Position numbers and translations under genes: made by a program. 64,000 bases of DNA from Tieghemostelium lacteum (taxonomy: Eukaryota > Evosea > Eumycetozoa > Dictyosteliales > Raperosteliaceae). The notes beneath the pieces were generated by a model that saw only the letters and a list, made by a program, of their open reading frames with translations, searched no databases and was not told where the DNA came from. Of this stretch, positions 11,301 through 21,678 are shown one piece after another. The stretch is taken from contig LODT01000039.1 in assembly GCA_001606155.1 (NCBI GenBank), forward strand, positions 558,001 to 622,000. The letters run 5' to 3'. The first letter of the stretch is position 1, and each line of letters opens with the position of its first letter.

Positions 11301-12305
11301 CTGGAACCTAGTAAATCCAGTGAGATTTTAACCACCCTAGAACTCCCTCACATTCAAGAGAAATCTACATTTAAAAAGAAATTCTATATCTACAGTCAGA
11401 CAGATGATGAATCTAAACTGTTGATTAACATCTCCTATGAGACCAAATCTGGTGAGATTTCTCATACCTCTAAACTATTTAATGTACCTGTTCTGATGGG
11501 TCTTATCAGTCAGTTCCAATACTTTGATGACCACTTCCAACTTAATGATATGTATGAAGGAAACTTGGTAATTAACGAACCAGTATTCATGAACCTTGAT
11601 TTGAAATCTTCACTTCCTTATGCTATATCCATTGAAAAGATTAGTTTAGTCATTGCCAATAATGAACAACCTATAACTCCATTGGCACCATCTATGGGTA
11701 ACACAGGACCTGGATCTCATCCTGAAGAACCATTAGTTAAATTATTATCCATTAGCAACCAATCATTAGGATCTATTGAATTGGTAAAGGATATGGTTAA
11801 CTATTCCTGTTGGTTTAGTTTGATACCACTGATTACTGGTGAATCTTTAAGTTTTGGTCAACTGATTGTTGAGTATAGAAGATTGAATTCACAAGTTGTC
11901 AATAGACTTCCAATACAACTACCACCAGTACGTGTTACTATAAATCCGTTTATAACAACTATTCAAGTACCCAGTCAAGGAGTTGTAGGAGCACCACTTC
12001 AACATTGCATCTCCATTAGAAACAATACCAATTTCCTACAGGAATTTGAATTAATTGTTGTAAATCCTCCTTCATACGGTTCCACTGATGTTCCATTCTT
12101 TTTCTCTGGTGAAAAAGTAAGTTCATTTATGATTCACCCTGAATGTAATCATGAAATCAAACATACTCTCTTGCCATTGGTTGCTGGTAAACATCCTCTA
12201 CCTCACTTTAAAATCACCAGTAAGAGATTCAATAAGGAATTACCAAAGACAAAAAATACCAATAATTATTTATTTATAAAACCAAATTTCGATTTAGCTA
12301 ATTAA
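8355..12305 (+). CDS. trappc11: TRAPP complex subunit 11 (foie gras/gryzun protein)
   Basis: Exons 8355-9046, 9123-9293, 9366-10247 and 10316-12305 (introns 76, 72 and 68 nt) give 1244 aa, close to the usual 1130-1200 plus an Asn-rich insert. TRAPPC11 is a subunit of TRAPPIII, which acts in ER-to-Golgi traffic and autophagy. Family signatures include IPLGILKANWIHKH in exon 1, and KIAFYSELRSDYNTALKYY and FTHSAWIAKEYQIFGDLLEA of the foie gras domain in exon 3. Exon 4 opens with YRREKWWTLLTHSISMLLKC. The C-terminal gryzun-like beta-rich region fills the rest. Residues about 60-160 are a Ser/Thr/Pro/Asn-rich insert within the N-terminal part. It ends tail-to-tail with the RhoGEF gene, 70 bp away. 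Confidence 0.93.
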
Positions 12306-12375
12306 AATATAATAAATAAAGTGACTTTATCTTTAAATTAAATAGACATTGTTGCTATTATTACAAGTGATTTGT

Positions 12376-14919
12376 TTATTTTTTATAATCCAAAACCTCT
12401 AACCAAATCTTGTGAAGATTATTGTACCATTTCATGAGATTGATAATTAGAGTTCTTGGTTGTTGAGAATTTGGGTCAGCATTTCCCAATGGGAAAGCTT
12501 GTTTTAACCAAAGGTTAAAGGAGCCAATGTTATCTTTACCTTGTGTAATTACATTTTGAAGTGAATTGGAAATCTCATCTTCTTTTAATAGAGTTACAGA
12601 TCTATTCTTGAGATTGATAATCTTACTTAACAGATCATTGATCTTTTGTAAATTACTATTGAGTTCTTGTTGGTTAATATTCTTTATATAGCTACCAAAT
12701 ATAACTTCTAATTGATTACTTGGTTGAAGTAATTGAGTTTGTAATGTATTAATTTCATTATATATATTTATCAACTCTCTAATTGTTAAGTTTACAGCTG
12801 TTGGTTGTGGTGGTTGTATTGGTTGATAGTTATTATATACTGGTGGCATGATATTTGTTGATGAAGATGAAGGTGAAGATGTATTGCTTCCTGAACTTGA
12901 ATTACTTAATGATAATGGATTAAGAGGTGGAAACATACTATTACCAGATGGTGTAGAAGAAGACGACTGTGGTGAAAAATGTAAACCTCCACTACCACTA
13001 ACATTACTGTGATCATAGAGTTTAGAGTTTCTCTCAATAACCAATGGTTGATTAATTTGAGAGACACTTTGTTTTTGCTCTAATTTTACAGAGTTTCTGG
13101 GATTGGATAAAGTTGGACCAAGGTTATTATTACTGTTACTGTTGGTTAATTGCTTAATATCAGCCACACTGGCATGTTTAGATGATACCTCTCTGACCAT
13201 AGGTTGCTCTTTAACTTCATCTTTCTTTAGAGTGGAGTCAGATTGTTCTAGGTCTTTTATAACTTCTTTTATCACTAGGAACCACTCCAATTGTTCCACT
13301 GGAGATTTGGTGTAAAAATACAAATGTTCATTACCCAAAACTGCAAAACCATTTTTAAATTCAGGGTCCTCTGCTAGCAATGTAATTGCACCTGCCAATT
13401 TCATGAATGAAACTGGTGAATATCTAGGTGAGGAATCAAATATATTCTGAACTTTTTTACAGAGTAATAATGCGTCATTAAAAAGGAACAAATAACGTTC
13501 CTTCAACTGACCACGTTTTTCAAATTGAATAATACCATCTTTTATATGTTTTCTTGATGGTTGAATCAATTCTATATTTCTAGTCAGTGATGACTGAATT
13601 AGAATAGTCTTCTCAAAACCTTCAGCATCTCTTTTAGATTCATTAATTGAAATTGCAAGATTTTGAATTTCTTTAAGAGCCAATTTAATATTTTCATAGT
13701 CCTTGTGAATAGATGGTGTGTGTTGGAGTAACTCTGTCAGTAGTAATTTATATCTTGGTATTCTCTGAACTGGTTGTATCTGAAGGTCCAAAAAATCTCT
13801 AGACCCCAAATCCTTTGATTTATCCTTGTTTCCAAAGAATTCTTTTACCTTTGGATCACGCTTTTTACATTCATTCAATGTTATAGTTGCATGGTTAAAG
13901 TTATTAATATACTGTGTGTACAATTTTAGAAATGGTGTTAAATCGAGAAAACACACAGCTAAACTCTGTTCATTTGACCATTTTGCATACTTTTTCTCAA
14001 GTGAATCCAACAGCTCTTTATGTACACCATGTATCAGTGAACAATTAGAAAACACTGATGTAATCTCTGCAGAGGAGAGTAGATCTTTTTTTGTAGTTTG
14101 AAGAGGTACTAGAAATTGGTCAATTAGAATACCAAGGTTCTGTACATAGTTTCTCTCAGTCTCCATAATTTCATTAGCACACTTATTTCTAAGTGCAATG
14201 TGACGCATCATCTCACGATATCGTAGTCTTTGTAACCAACCTCTGACATGTGACTGAATGAGAGTAATCTTATTATGCATATTAATCTCTAATTTTCTAC
14301 TGGATATCTGTTCTTCCAGTGCAGATAATGATGCATTTTTAGAACCAAATAGTTTCTGTTGAACTGAATCCAAACGTGATTTCTCTCTATTCAAAATATC
14401 TCTTTTTAGAGAATCATCAAAATTAAATGTATCCAAAATTGGTTTCATCTCTTGAAGATACTCATTGAATATCATTTGAAGTTGTTTAGACTTATTCTCC
14501 AATAGATGATCAATAGATTTTGAATATTCATTTTTCTTATCTTCCCATTCTTTAACCTCTTCTAATAGTTTAGGTGTAACCTTAAAGTATACCTTTTCAT
14601 TTATAGCCTTACGATGCTGTTCTTGAAGATAACTGTTAAGTGATATTTTAGGTTTAGTTGAACTAGCTGGTATCACTGGTTTATTATTAAGTTGTTGAAT
14701 TGGTGGTGACTCCATATCTTGATCTTGAGAATCATATATATTATTATTATAATCATTAAATTCAGATTGATTATCATAGTTACTGCTATCCAATGCAGTT
14801 ACAGCACTCTCTGTACTCTCTCTAGTTTTATCTACACTCTCTTCATTTTCTGAATTGGTAACTACTCTAAAATTACTAGGTGATGATATAACTATATTAT
14901 TTTTTGATTTTTTTGACAT
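12376..14919 (-). CDS. RhoGEF with IQ motif, DH and PH domains
   Basis: A single exon of 847 aa starts at the ATG at 14919; the open frame extends a few codons upstream without a better ATG. It is predicted to load GTP onto Rho/Rac GTPases. Order of parts: an acidic/Ser-rich N-terminus, a charged helical region about 100-215, an IQ calmodulin-binding motif about 217-237 (IQSHVRGWLQRLR), and a DH domain about 244-430. The DH domain has EIMETERNYVQNLGILIDQF (CR1) and QPVQRIPRYKLLLTELL (CR3). A PH domain spans about 455-570 (RGQLKERYLFLFNDALLL). The C-terminal third has a Ser/Pro/Gln-rich linker and a helical tail. IQ-plus-DH-PH is a common dictyostelid GEF design. The specific ortholog was not resolved. 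Confidence 0.9.
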   Translation of the reverse strand: MSKKSKNNIVISSPSNFRVVTNSENEESVDKTRESTESAVTALDSSNYDNQSEFNDYNNNIYDSQDQDMESPPIQQLNNKPVIPASSTKPKISLNSYLQEQHRKAINEKVYFKVTPKLLEEVKEWEDKKNEYSKSIDHLLENKSKQLQMIFNEYLQEMKPILDTFNFDDSLKRDILNREKSRLDSVQQKLFGSKNASLSALEEQISSRKLEINMHNKITLIQSHVRGWLQRLRYREMMRHIALRNKCANEIMETERNYVQNLGILIDQFLVPLQTTKKDLLSSAEITSVFSNCSLIHGVHKELLDSLEKKYAKWSNEQSLAVCFLDLTPFLKLYTQYINNFNHATITLNECKKRDPKVKEFFGNKDKSKDLGSRDFLDLQIQPVQRIPRYKLLLTELLQHTPSIHKDYENIKLALKEIQNLAISINESKRDAEGFEKTILIQSSLTRNIELIQPSRKHIKDGIIQFEKRGQLKERYLFLFNDALLLCKKVQNIFDSSPRYSPVSFMKLAGAITLLAEDPEFKNGFAVLGNEHLYFYTKSPVEQLEWFLVIKEVIKDLEQSDSTLKKDEVKEQPMVREVSSKHASVADIKQLTNSNSNNNLGPTLSNPRNSVKLEQKQSVSQINQPLVIERNSKLYDHSNVSGSGGLHFSPQSSSSTPSGNSMFPPLNPLSLSNSSSGSNTSSPSSSSTNIMPPVYNNYQPIQPPQPTAVNLTIRELINIYNEINTLQTQLLQPSNQLEVIFGSYIKNINQQELNSNLQKINDLLSKIINLKNRSVTLLKEDEISNSLQNVITQGKDNIGSFNLWLKQAFPLGNADPNSQQPRTLIINLMKWYNNLHKIWLEVLDYKK

Positions 14920-15015
14920 TACTACATATACATCACCAATCAAATAAATTATCTATCAAAAAAAATTTTTAAAACAAAAAATTGTAAATCAATTTATAAC
15001 TTGTAAGGATAGGAT

Positions 15016-17954
15016 TTATTTTTGTTTACAATTTTTAAAATTTTTTGGCCAAACTTTGTGAACAAATTTAAATTTTGGACACATAATCTCCTTAATTTCC
15101 ATTTCTTTGATAAAATTTGCAATTAAATTACTTTCTGGTGTGGTGGAATTGTATTTAGAAGTGATCAAAGTAAGTATTTTTAGATGTTGTGTTTCTTTAA
15201 TGAGATACTCTATAAGATCATTTGTTAAAAATTTAGATTCTGGAGATATATCAATTTTAACTTCTTGGATTGAAGGTGAGTTCTTTAGGATATTTACAAA
15301 TATTGAAACAAGTTGAACTGGAAAATTTTTAGAGAGTTTTAATCTTAATAAACTTTTCAATGGTCTATTTCCAGTGATATTAATTGGTAGATTTAATTTG
15401 AGTGATTTAAGATGCTCATAAATTGAGCTTTCAATCAGATGTGGAGGGATATAAATTAAATCATATTGGTTCATGTGAGCTGGAACTGAATCTGGTTGAA
15501 TGATTGAATGGGTTGTCATGATATCACATTGATATCGAAACTCAAATTTTTCATTGTGGCAAATGATATTTCCAATCATTTTAAAGAATCTTTTGGAAAC
15601 CATTGCAAGATTTGAGATTATATTGATTTTAGATCTCTTGCCTAAATTCAATTCAATTGAGTAATTGAGAATATTTCTCAAAATGAAATCAAATCTAATA
15701 AGATCGATTTCAGTTGGTTTCAATTGAATTGGAGCAACTAGTCTTACCAGTTGATAAAATAGTTTTGGTTGAATTTTTACACTAAAGATTTCATGAGATA
15801 AATTTAGAGTGAATACATTTGGTTTTTCAACTAAATCTATAACCAAACGATAGACACTTTTAGGATCCATACTTTTAAGCAGGAATTGAATATATTCACC
15901 AAATATTGAATTGGGATTTGGTGTGGATAGTAATATCTGATGGAATATTCCATTCCTCTTTTTAGATGGACGTAATTGGTATTGTTTTAGCCAAGGTAAA
16001 ATCAAGTGGTCAATATCTAATTGTGATTGTTTAGATATTAATAATATCTGCAGAGCACTAGTATACTGATATTTTGTGATTTCTGAATACTTTTCGATAT
16101 CTAAAATCTTTTCAACATATGGGAGACCATATTTTAATTTATCACAAACAATGAGATTAGATACAAGAATTTTAGCATTTTGTGTAAGAAAATAACTTGT
16201 TTTATCACAATCATCTATGTATTTGTCTATGAGTAATTGAAATTTTGGAAGACCTTTCCCATTCAGATGTTGATTGATCATTTTAGTGAATTTAAATGAA
16301 TCTATGTAATCCAATTTGCCAAACATTAGACTGGAGATTTCGGTTAACATTTCTTGTCGTTCATCCAAATCAATATCGGTTAGATTGTCTATATCTAGAT
16401 AGAGTTGCCAAAGGAATTTAAAACTCTTAATTTCATGAACATCAATTGACATCAACCTCGATTTATCTGTATATAAATCCAAGATATACTTTTTATAACT
16501 TTTCCAAAATTGTGTTGGTGTTAGATGAACATTATATTTATCAAGATATTTAGTTTGGAAAGTTTCACCCAAAGATACCATCAATGTGTCTAAAAATTTA
16601 GTCCAATGAATGAAATCACCTTTAATTTCCGACCAATAAGAATGAAAGTTCTGTTCAAATGACATTGGATACCTTTTGACAATAACACAAAGGTAATCTA
16701 TTAACTCTAAGGAAAATTTACATTTGTGAATATTAGCCAATATTAGAGATAATTGTTCCTCTCCATATTCAATTTTGTTGAATTTCTTTGTGATCTCATT
16801 TAGAAGTGATATTGATTTTAAACTTCTTACTTTATTGTCGAAATCAATTGCTAAATTAAATAATTTCCTATTGAAATTATTAATATGTAGATTGAATATT
16901 AAATTTGGTATATATACATACATTATTATTGATGAGAAATTTGATTGAATAAAGTCAAATGCTTCAAAATGGTGAAAGAGGAAATCAATTGACATATAAT
17001 ATTCATTTTCTTTTTCATTCAAAGAATCAATGAGAAATTTCACAGCATTATCAATACCAATATGACTACTGAATAATTTTAAAGATTGACTACATTCTGT
17101 CAAATATTCTCTTGGTTCGATAGTATTAATATAGTTGTTGGATGCATCTAATAAAGATTTAAAAATAGGTTGAATACTTTCTTTTTGTAAGTCTTCAGGC
17201 ATTTTAGAGAAAAATGTCATGAGAATATACAAAAGGTCTGGAAATTCATAATATGAATAAAGACAAACTTTAAAAGAAGTTGATGTGATTTCAAGATGAT
17301 CAAATGTAACCAAACTTTTAATTGACTGATAAACCTTTTGAAAAAAATTTAATAAGAAGTCTTTGATTTTAAAAATAGATGTATGACCTATATTATTCTT
17401 ATTGCGCCAAAGAATATTTTCTTTCTCTAATAACTAATTTGGGTTAGTTTAAATGAACTTTTATTTTGATTATTCAATAATATTTAAATATTTATTTTGA
17501 ATAATTATTATTATTATTAAATATTTTTACATACTCTAAATAATGGATTAAAGAACGATTGATTGTAATTTTCAACAATATAGTAAAGCGATGAAGGTAC
17601 AAGGTCAAGTTTGTTATTAAGAATGATATCTTTTATATATTTAGATAATTGGTGGTTGCTTAATTTTTCGAATATTGTTGATTTGGTTTTGTTATCAAAT
17701 TTATCAAAATTTAAAAGAATATCTTTGGTTGGTAAATAATGAGTAATTATAGTTAAATTTATACATCATTGTTAAATCATACCTGAAAAAAACAAATAAT
17801 CGTTTGATATTAATTTATGATTCAATTTATCATAAAGCAAATATTCTATTCCTTTTAGATGATTTAAATATTTGTTATAATATTGAGAGTAATCTTGAAG
17901 TGTAGTTGGAAGATAAGAATATGGTTTTCTTCTACAGTTTTTTGTTCGCGCCAT
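15016..17954 (-). CDS. Large dictyostelid protein with histone-H3-like N-terminus (MARTK family, copy 1)
   Basis: Three exons, 17783-17954, 17535-17722 and 15016-17433 (introns 60 and 101 nt), give 925 aa. I do not recognise the family. It starts MARTKNCRRKPYSYLP. The first five residues equal histone H3 (MARTK), followed by a basic RRK stretch. The rest is a long mostly helical protein without membrane segments, and the last 150 residues have leucine-rich-repeat-like periodicity (LKSLKLNLPINITGNRPLK). The exon joins are supported by the paralog at 23573-26394, which shares the intron positions, and by unbroken frame. An exon-1 fragment lies 424 bp upstream. Nuclear location or chromatin binding is only an inference from the N-terminus. 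A chance start is the alternative. Confidence 0.8.
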
Positions 17955-18377
17955 TTAACCTTATTTAAATTGTTTTAATTCATTTGCTAAATGAAATTGA
18001 AATTTAAAAAATAAAAACTGAAATAAATTTTAGACAAAGTGCAATCAATTTTTTTTTTTAAATTATTTAATCTGTATATTTTGTTCTGATATTTAAATCC
18101 TTAAATATCTCAAATTCAGTTGGGTCCTGGGGTTTGAGTTCCAACTTCAGAAATAAGAGAGTAAAAATTTTAATGCTCGATTGAAAAAGTTCAAAATCTT
18201 AGACAATTATGGTGAAACTATAGTTGAAGATTCTGAAGTTGAAGGACTCATAGTAAACTATGAAACCACTCTAAAATTTTATATGTTATAATTGGAATTG
18301 CCAATCGAGAAATTTTAACCAAGGATAAAAGATTGTATAATTGTTAAATTATAAGAACAAAAAACTTTAAAATAAAC
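17955..18377. other. Intergenic region with small palindromes
   Basis: No gene is seen. Short inverted pairs cluster here: CAACTTCAGAA at 18142-18152 with its complement at 18231-18241, and CTCGATTG at 18176-18183 with its complement at 18302-18309. There are also local palindromes AACTATAGTT (18216-18225) and CATAGTAAACTATG (18249-18262). The arms are not nested in the order expected of one hairpin, so a transposon end is not supported. Confidence 0.35.
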
Positions 18378-18494
18378 TCATGTACTTATCATCCAACTAC
18401 ACTTAAAGATTATTCTGAATATTATAGCAAATATTTAAATCATCTAAAAGGAAAAGAATATTTGCTCTATTATAAATTTAAAATTAAATTATAA
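18378..18494 (+). pseudogene. Exon-1 fragment of the MARTK family
   Basis: The frame encodes TTLKDYSEYYSKYLNHLKG followed by KEYLLYYKFKIKL and a stop. This matches exon 1 of the 15016-17954 gene (TTLQDYSQYYNKYLNHLKG, then IEYLLYDKLNHKL). The MARTK start, the splice donor and exons 2-3 are absent. It lies in the opposite orientation 424 bp from the start of copy 1, so it looks like a partial inverted duplication or the remains of a third family member. It is closer to copy 1 than to copy 2. Confidence 0.75.
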
Positions 18495-18581
18495 TTTTTT
18501 ATCTTACTCTCTTTTGAAATTTCTATAATAATTACACTAAATATATTCAGTTTTTTTTAACCAAATTTTCAAAACAAAGGA

Positions 18582-18590
18582 ATGAAATGA
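18582..18590 (+). promoter_or_regulatory. Minimal upstream ORF overlapping the prpf6 start
   Basis: ATG AAA TGA encodes Met-Lys-stop, and its stop codon shares four bases (ATGA) with the prpf6 initiation codon at 18587. Such a two-codon uORF could tune initiation by leaky scanning or termination-reinitiation. It could also be accidental. Confidence 0.35.
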
Positions 18591-21433
18591 CAACACCAGT
18601 TAAGGATAAAAGATTTTTCTTGACACAGAAACCACCTGAAGGCTATATAGCTGGTATTGGTAGAGGGGCAATTGGTTTTACTACTAGATCGGATATTGGT
18701 AATGCTAGAAATACAGAGGCACCAAGTGGTGTTCCAGGATTTAGAGGTAAAACAGCACCTACTGCAAGTAAATTTCAGAGAAAAGATAATGGTAATACAA
18801 CATCCACTGAGGAGGATGACGATAATGATGACGACGAGACTCAGGGAAATGGAAAATTTGATGAATTTAATGGTGATCAAACAGATAGTTTTCAAGATCA
18901 GAATGCACAATATGATCAGGAGGATGAGGAAGCTGATTTGATTTGGGAGAGTATAGACAGGAAAATGGATTCTAGAAGAAAGACTAAACGTGAATTACAT
19001 GAGAAGGAAGAGAGAGAAAGAATGGAGAAGTCTACACCAAAGATACAAGAACAGTTATCAGATGTATCTGAACAGTTGTCTACAATGACTGAGGAGGAGT
19101 GGTCGTCTATACCCGATTCTGGAGATTACAGTAAAAAGAATAAACTAATGAAGAAGAAATATGACTTTTTCACACCTATACCTGATTCACTTATAGAGAA
19201 AGCAAAACAAGAGAATGAGACAACGACTATTCTCAATACTCGACATCAAGGTGGTACAGAGTCTACCGATCTTACCCATGTAAGCTCAGCTAGAACCGAT
19301 TTATTAAAGATGCAATTGAATAGAGTTTCAGACTCGGTATCTGGAAAAACATGTGTAGATCCAAAAGGTTACTTGACTGAGATGAATAGTATACATATTG
19401 CATCCGATGCCGAAATTGGTGATATGAAACGTACGAGATTACTATTTAAATCAGTTGTAACAACCAATCCAAAGTTCTACCCTGGTTGGTTAAATGCTGC
19501 AAAATTAGAGGTGTTAGATGGTGATATAGCAGAGGCAAGAAAGATTATAGAACAGGCTTGTATATCGTGTCCTGATAGTGAAGAAGTGTGGATTGAGAAT
19601 GCAAAATTACAGACACCAGAGAAAGCAAAGTATATTCTAGGTCAGGCAATTAAGATTCTACCACATTCTGTAAAGATTTGGTTGTATGCAATGAATTTAG
19701 AGAAACAGGTAAAGATTAAAAAGAAGATTATTAAAAGAGCTTTAGAGTTCATTCCTACTTCTGTTAAGCTTTGGAAAGAGGCTGTTGAACTTGAGGAGGA
19801 TCCAGATGATGCTAGGATTCTTTTAGGTCGTGCATGTGAATGTGTGACTGATAATGTAGAGTTATGGTTAGCACTGGCGAATCTAGAGAGTCATCAGAGA
19901 GCCAGAGAGGTTCTGAATAAAGCCAGAACTGAGATACCATCTAGTCCTGAGATTTGGATTGCTGCAGCTCAGTTGGAGGAGTCTCAGGGTAATAGAGAAA
20001 TTGTACAGAAAATCATAAAAAAAGCTATAAAATCTCTGTCGGTTGATTTACAGGTTATGGATAGAGAAAAGTGGTTGGCGGAAGCAGAGAAGGCGGAAAA
20101 GGCAGGTTTCATTGTTACTTGTCAGGCTATAGTTTTTGAGACTATTTCCATGGGAATTGATGAAGATGAAAGAAAGAGAATATGGCTGCTCGATGCAGAG
20201 GAAGCCGTTCAGAAGGGTAGTATAAAGATGGCAAATGCCATATATGCACATATCCTAACTGTTTTCCCTGGAAAGAAATCTGTTTGGTTTAAAGTTGCTC
20301 AATTGGAGAAACAGTATGGAACTAAAGAGGCTTTGGATGCAACATTACAAAAGGCAATTACAAACTGTCCGAACTATGAATTGTTTTGGTTAATGAGAGC
20401 TAAGGAAAAGTGGATTCATGGTCAAGCACAAGAGTCAAGAGAGATCCTTGCAGCTGCTTTTAAATTGAACTCCAATTCAGAGGAGATTTGGTTGGCTGCT
20501 GTAAAGATTGAGTCGGAATTAAATGATATTAAAGTTGCAAGAGCTTTGCTTACTAAAGCTAGAGATAGTGCATCTACTAAGAGAATTTGGATGAAGTCTG
20601 CCATGTTGGAGAGAGATTTTGGAAAAGATGAAACTGCAGAGTTGCAACTGATTGATAAAGGGTTGGCAAAGTTTCCAGATTTTTATAAATTGTGGTTAAT
20701 GAAGGCACAGCTGCTGGAGAGACAAAAGAAGGCTGTGGAAGTTGTAAGATCTGTCTATTCACAAGCTCAGAGTAAGTGTCCTCATGAGGTACCTGTGTGG
20801 ATTGAAAGTGCAAGATTTGAAATTCGTAATCAACAAATTAATAGAGCTAGATCTCAATTGGAAGTCTGTAGAAATAAGAATCCAAAATCACAAGATATTT
20901 ATTTGGAACTCTCTAGATTTGAGTTAAAGTATAATAGTTCACCACAGATTGCCTCTCAATTGTCACAAAAATATTTGGCAATGGGGTTGCAAGAGTGTGG
21001 TAATGAACATGGTGGTAAATTGTGGTCTGAAATCATTGCAAATGAACCATCACATTCCAAAAAGAATAGATGTGTGGATGCATTGAACAAATGTAACAAT
21101 GATCCTAATGTACTGCTACAGGTTTCCATAGTCTTTTGGAAAGAAGGTAAACTTGAAAAAGCTCGTGAATGGTTTCAAAAACTTGTTGGTAAATTCCCAG
21201 AGTTTGGTGATGGTTTTGCCTTCTATTATTGCTATCTATTGAAAACCTCTAGCTCTAGCAACTCTGAGACACCAGAGTGCATTGAACTTATTAAAAAATG
21301 TCAAGAATCTGAACCACGTTATGGTGAACACTGGATAAAAGTCTCCAAAGCATTGGGTAATTCAAAATTAAAATCTGATCAAATTCTAAAACAAGTGTCA
21401 TTTACCATCTTAAAAGATCACATTTTAAAATAA
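18587..21433 (+). CDS. prpf6: Pre-mRNA splicing factor PRPF6/Prp6 (U5 snRNP)
   Basis: An intronless 948-aa protein, against about 940 in human. PRPF6 bridges U5 and U4/U6 in the tri-snRNP. The N-terminus carries the PRP1 domain: FLTQKPPEGYIAGIGRGAIG, TTRSDIGNAR and VPGFRGK, then an acidic stretch and EADLIWESIDRKMDSRRK. From about residue 270 on there are continuous HAT/TPR-like repeats with W..A...E spacing, for example ARKIIEQACISCPDSEEVW. The start at 18587 is supported by the conserved N-terminal motif and overlaps a two-codon uORF. It ends tail-to-tail with the TIP30-like gene. Confidence 0.96.
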   Translation: MTTPVKDKRFFLTQKPPEGYIAGIGRGAIGFTTRSDIGNARNTEAPSGVPGFRGKTAPTASKFQRKDNGNTTSTEEDDDNDDDETQGNGKFDEFNGDQTDSFQDQNAQYDQEDEEADLIWESIDRKMDSRRKTKRELHEKEERERMEKSTPKIQEQLSDVSEQLSTMTEEEWSSIPDSGDYSKKNKLMKKKYDFFTPIPDSLIEKAKQENETTTILNTRHQGGTESTDLTHVSSARTDLLKMQLNRVSDSVSGKTCVDPKGYLTEMNSIHIASDAEIGDMKRTRLLFKSVVTTNPKFYPGWLNAAKLEVLDGDIAEARKIIEQACISCPDSEEVWIENAKLQTPEKAKYILGQAIKILPHSVKIWLYAMNLEKQVKIKKKIIKRALEFIPTSVKLWKEAVELEEDPDDARILLGRACECVTDNVELWLALANLESHQRAREVLNKARTEIPSSPEIWIAAAQLEESQGNREIVQKIIKKAIKSLSVDLQVMDREKWLAEAEKAEKAGFIVTCQAIVFETISMGIDEDERKRIWLLDAEEAVQKGSIKMANAIYAHILTVFPGKKSVWFKVAQLEKQYGTKEALDATLQKAITNCPNYELFWLMRAKEKWIHGQAQESREILAAAFKLNSNSEEIWLAAVKIESELNDIKVARALLTKARDSASTKRIWMKSAMLERDFGKDETAELQLIDKGLAKFPDFYKLWLMKAQLLERQKKAVEVVRSVYSQAQSKCPHEVPVWIESARFEIRNQQINRARSQLEVCRNKNPKSQDIYLELSRFELKYNSSPQIASQLSQKYLAMGLQECGNEHGGKLWSEIIANEPSHSKKNRCVDALNKCNNDPNVLLQVSIVFWKEGKLEKAREWFQKLVGKFPEFGDGFAFYYCYLLKTSSSSNSETPECIELIKKCQESEPRYGEHWIKVSKALGNSKLKSDQILKQVSFTILKDHILK

Positions 21434-21678
21434 ATATTAAATTTTCAGTTACCACATAAATAAAAAAAAACAAAACTCTTTTGGCTGACCCCAATAAATA
21501 CCAAGTCCAAAATCTGTATAAATTTATTGTTTTAGGGATTAATGTTTGTAGAAAATGTTGTTAAATCGGATACATTATTGGCTTTACCAATATATATTGG
21601 TATCAAATTTACCAACAAAAATGACTCATGAAATCCATCTTTATTAATCTAACTGCAATGAAATACATAGCAGTGTTT

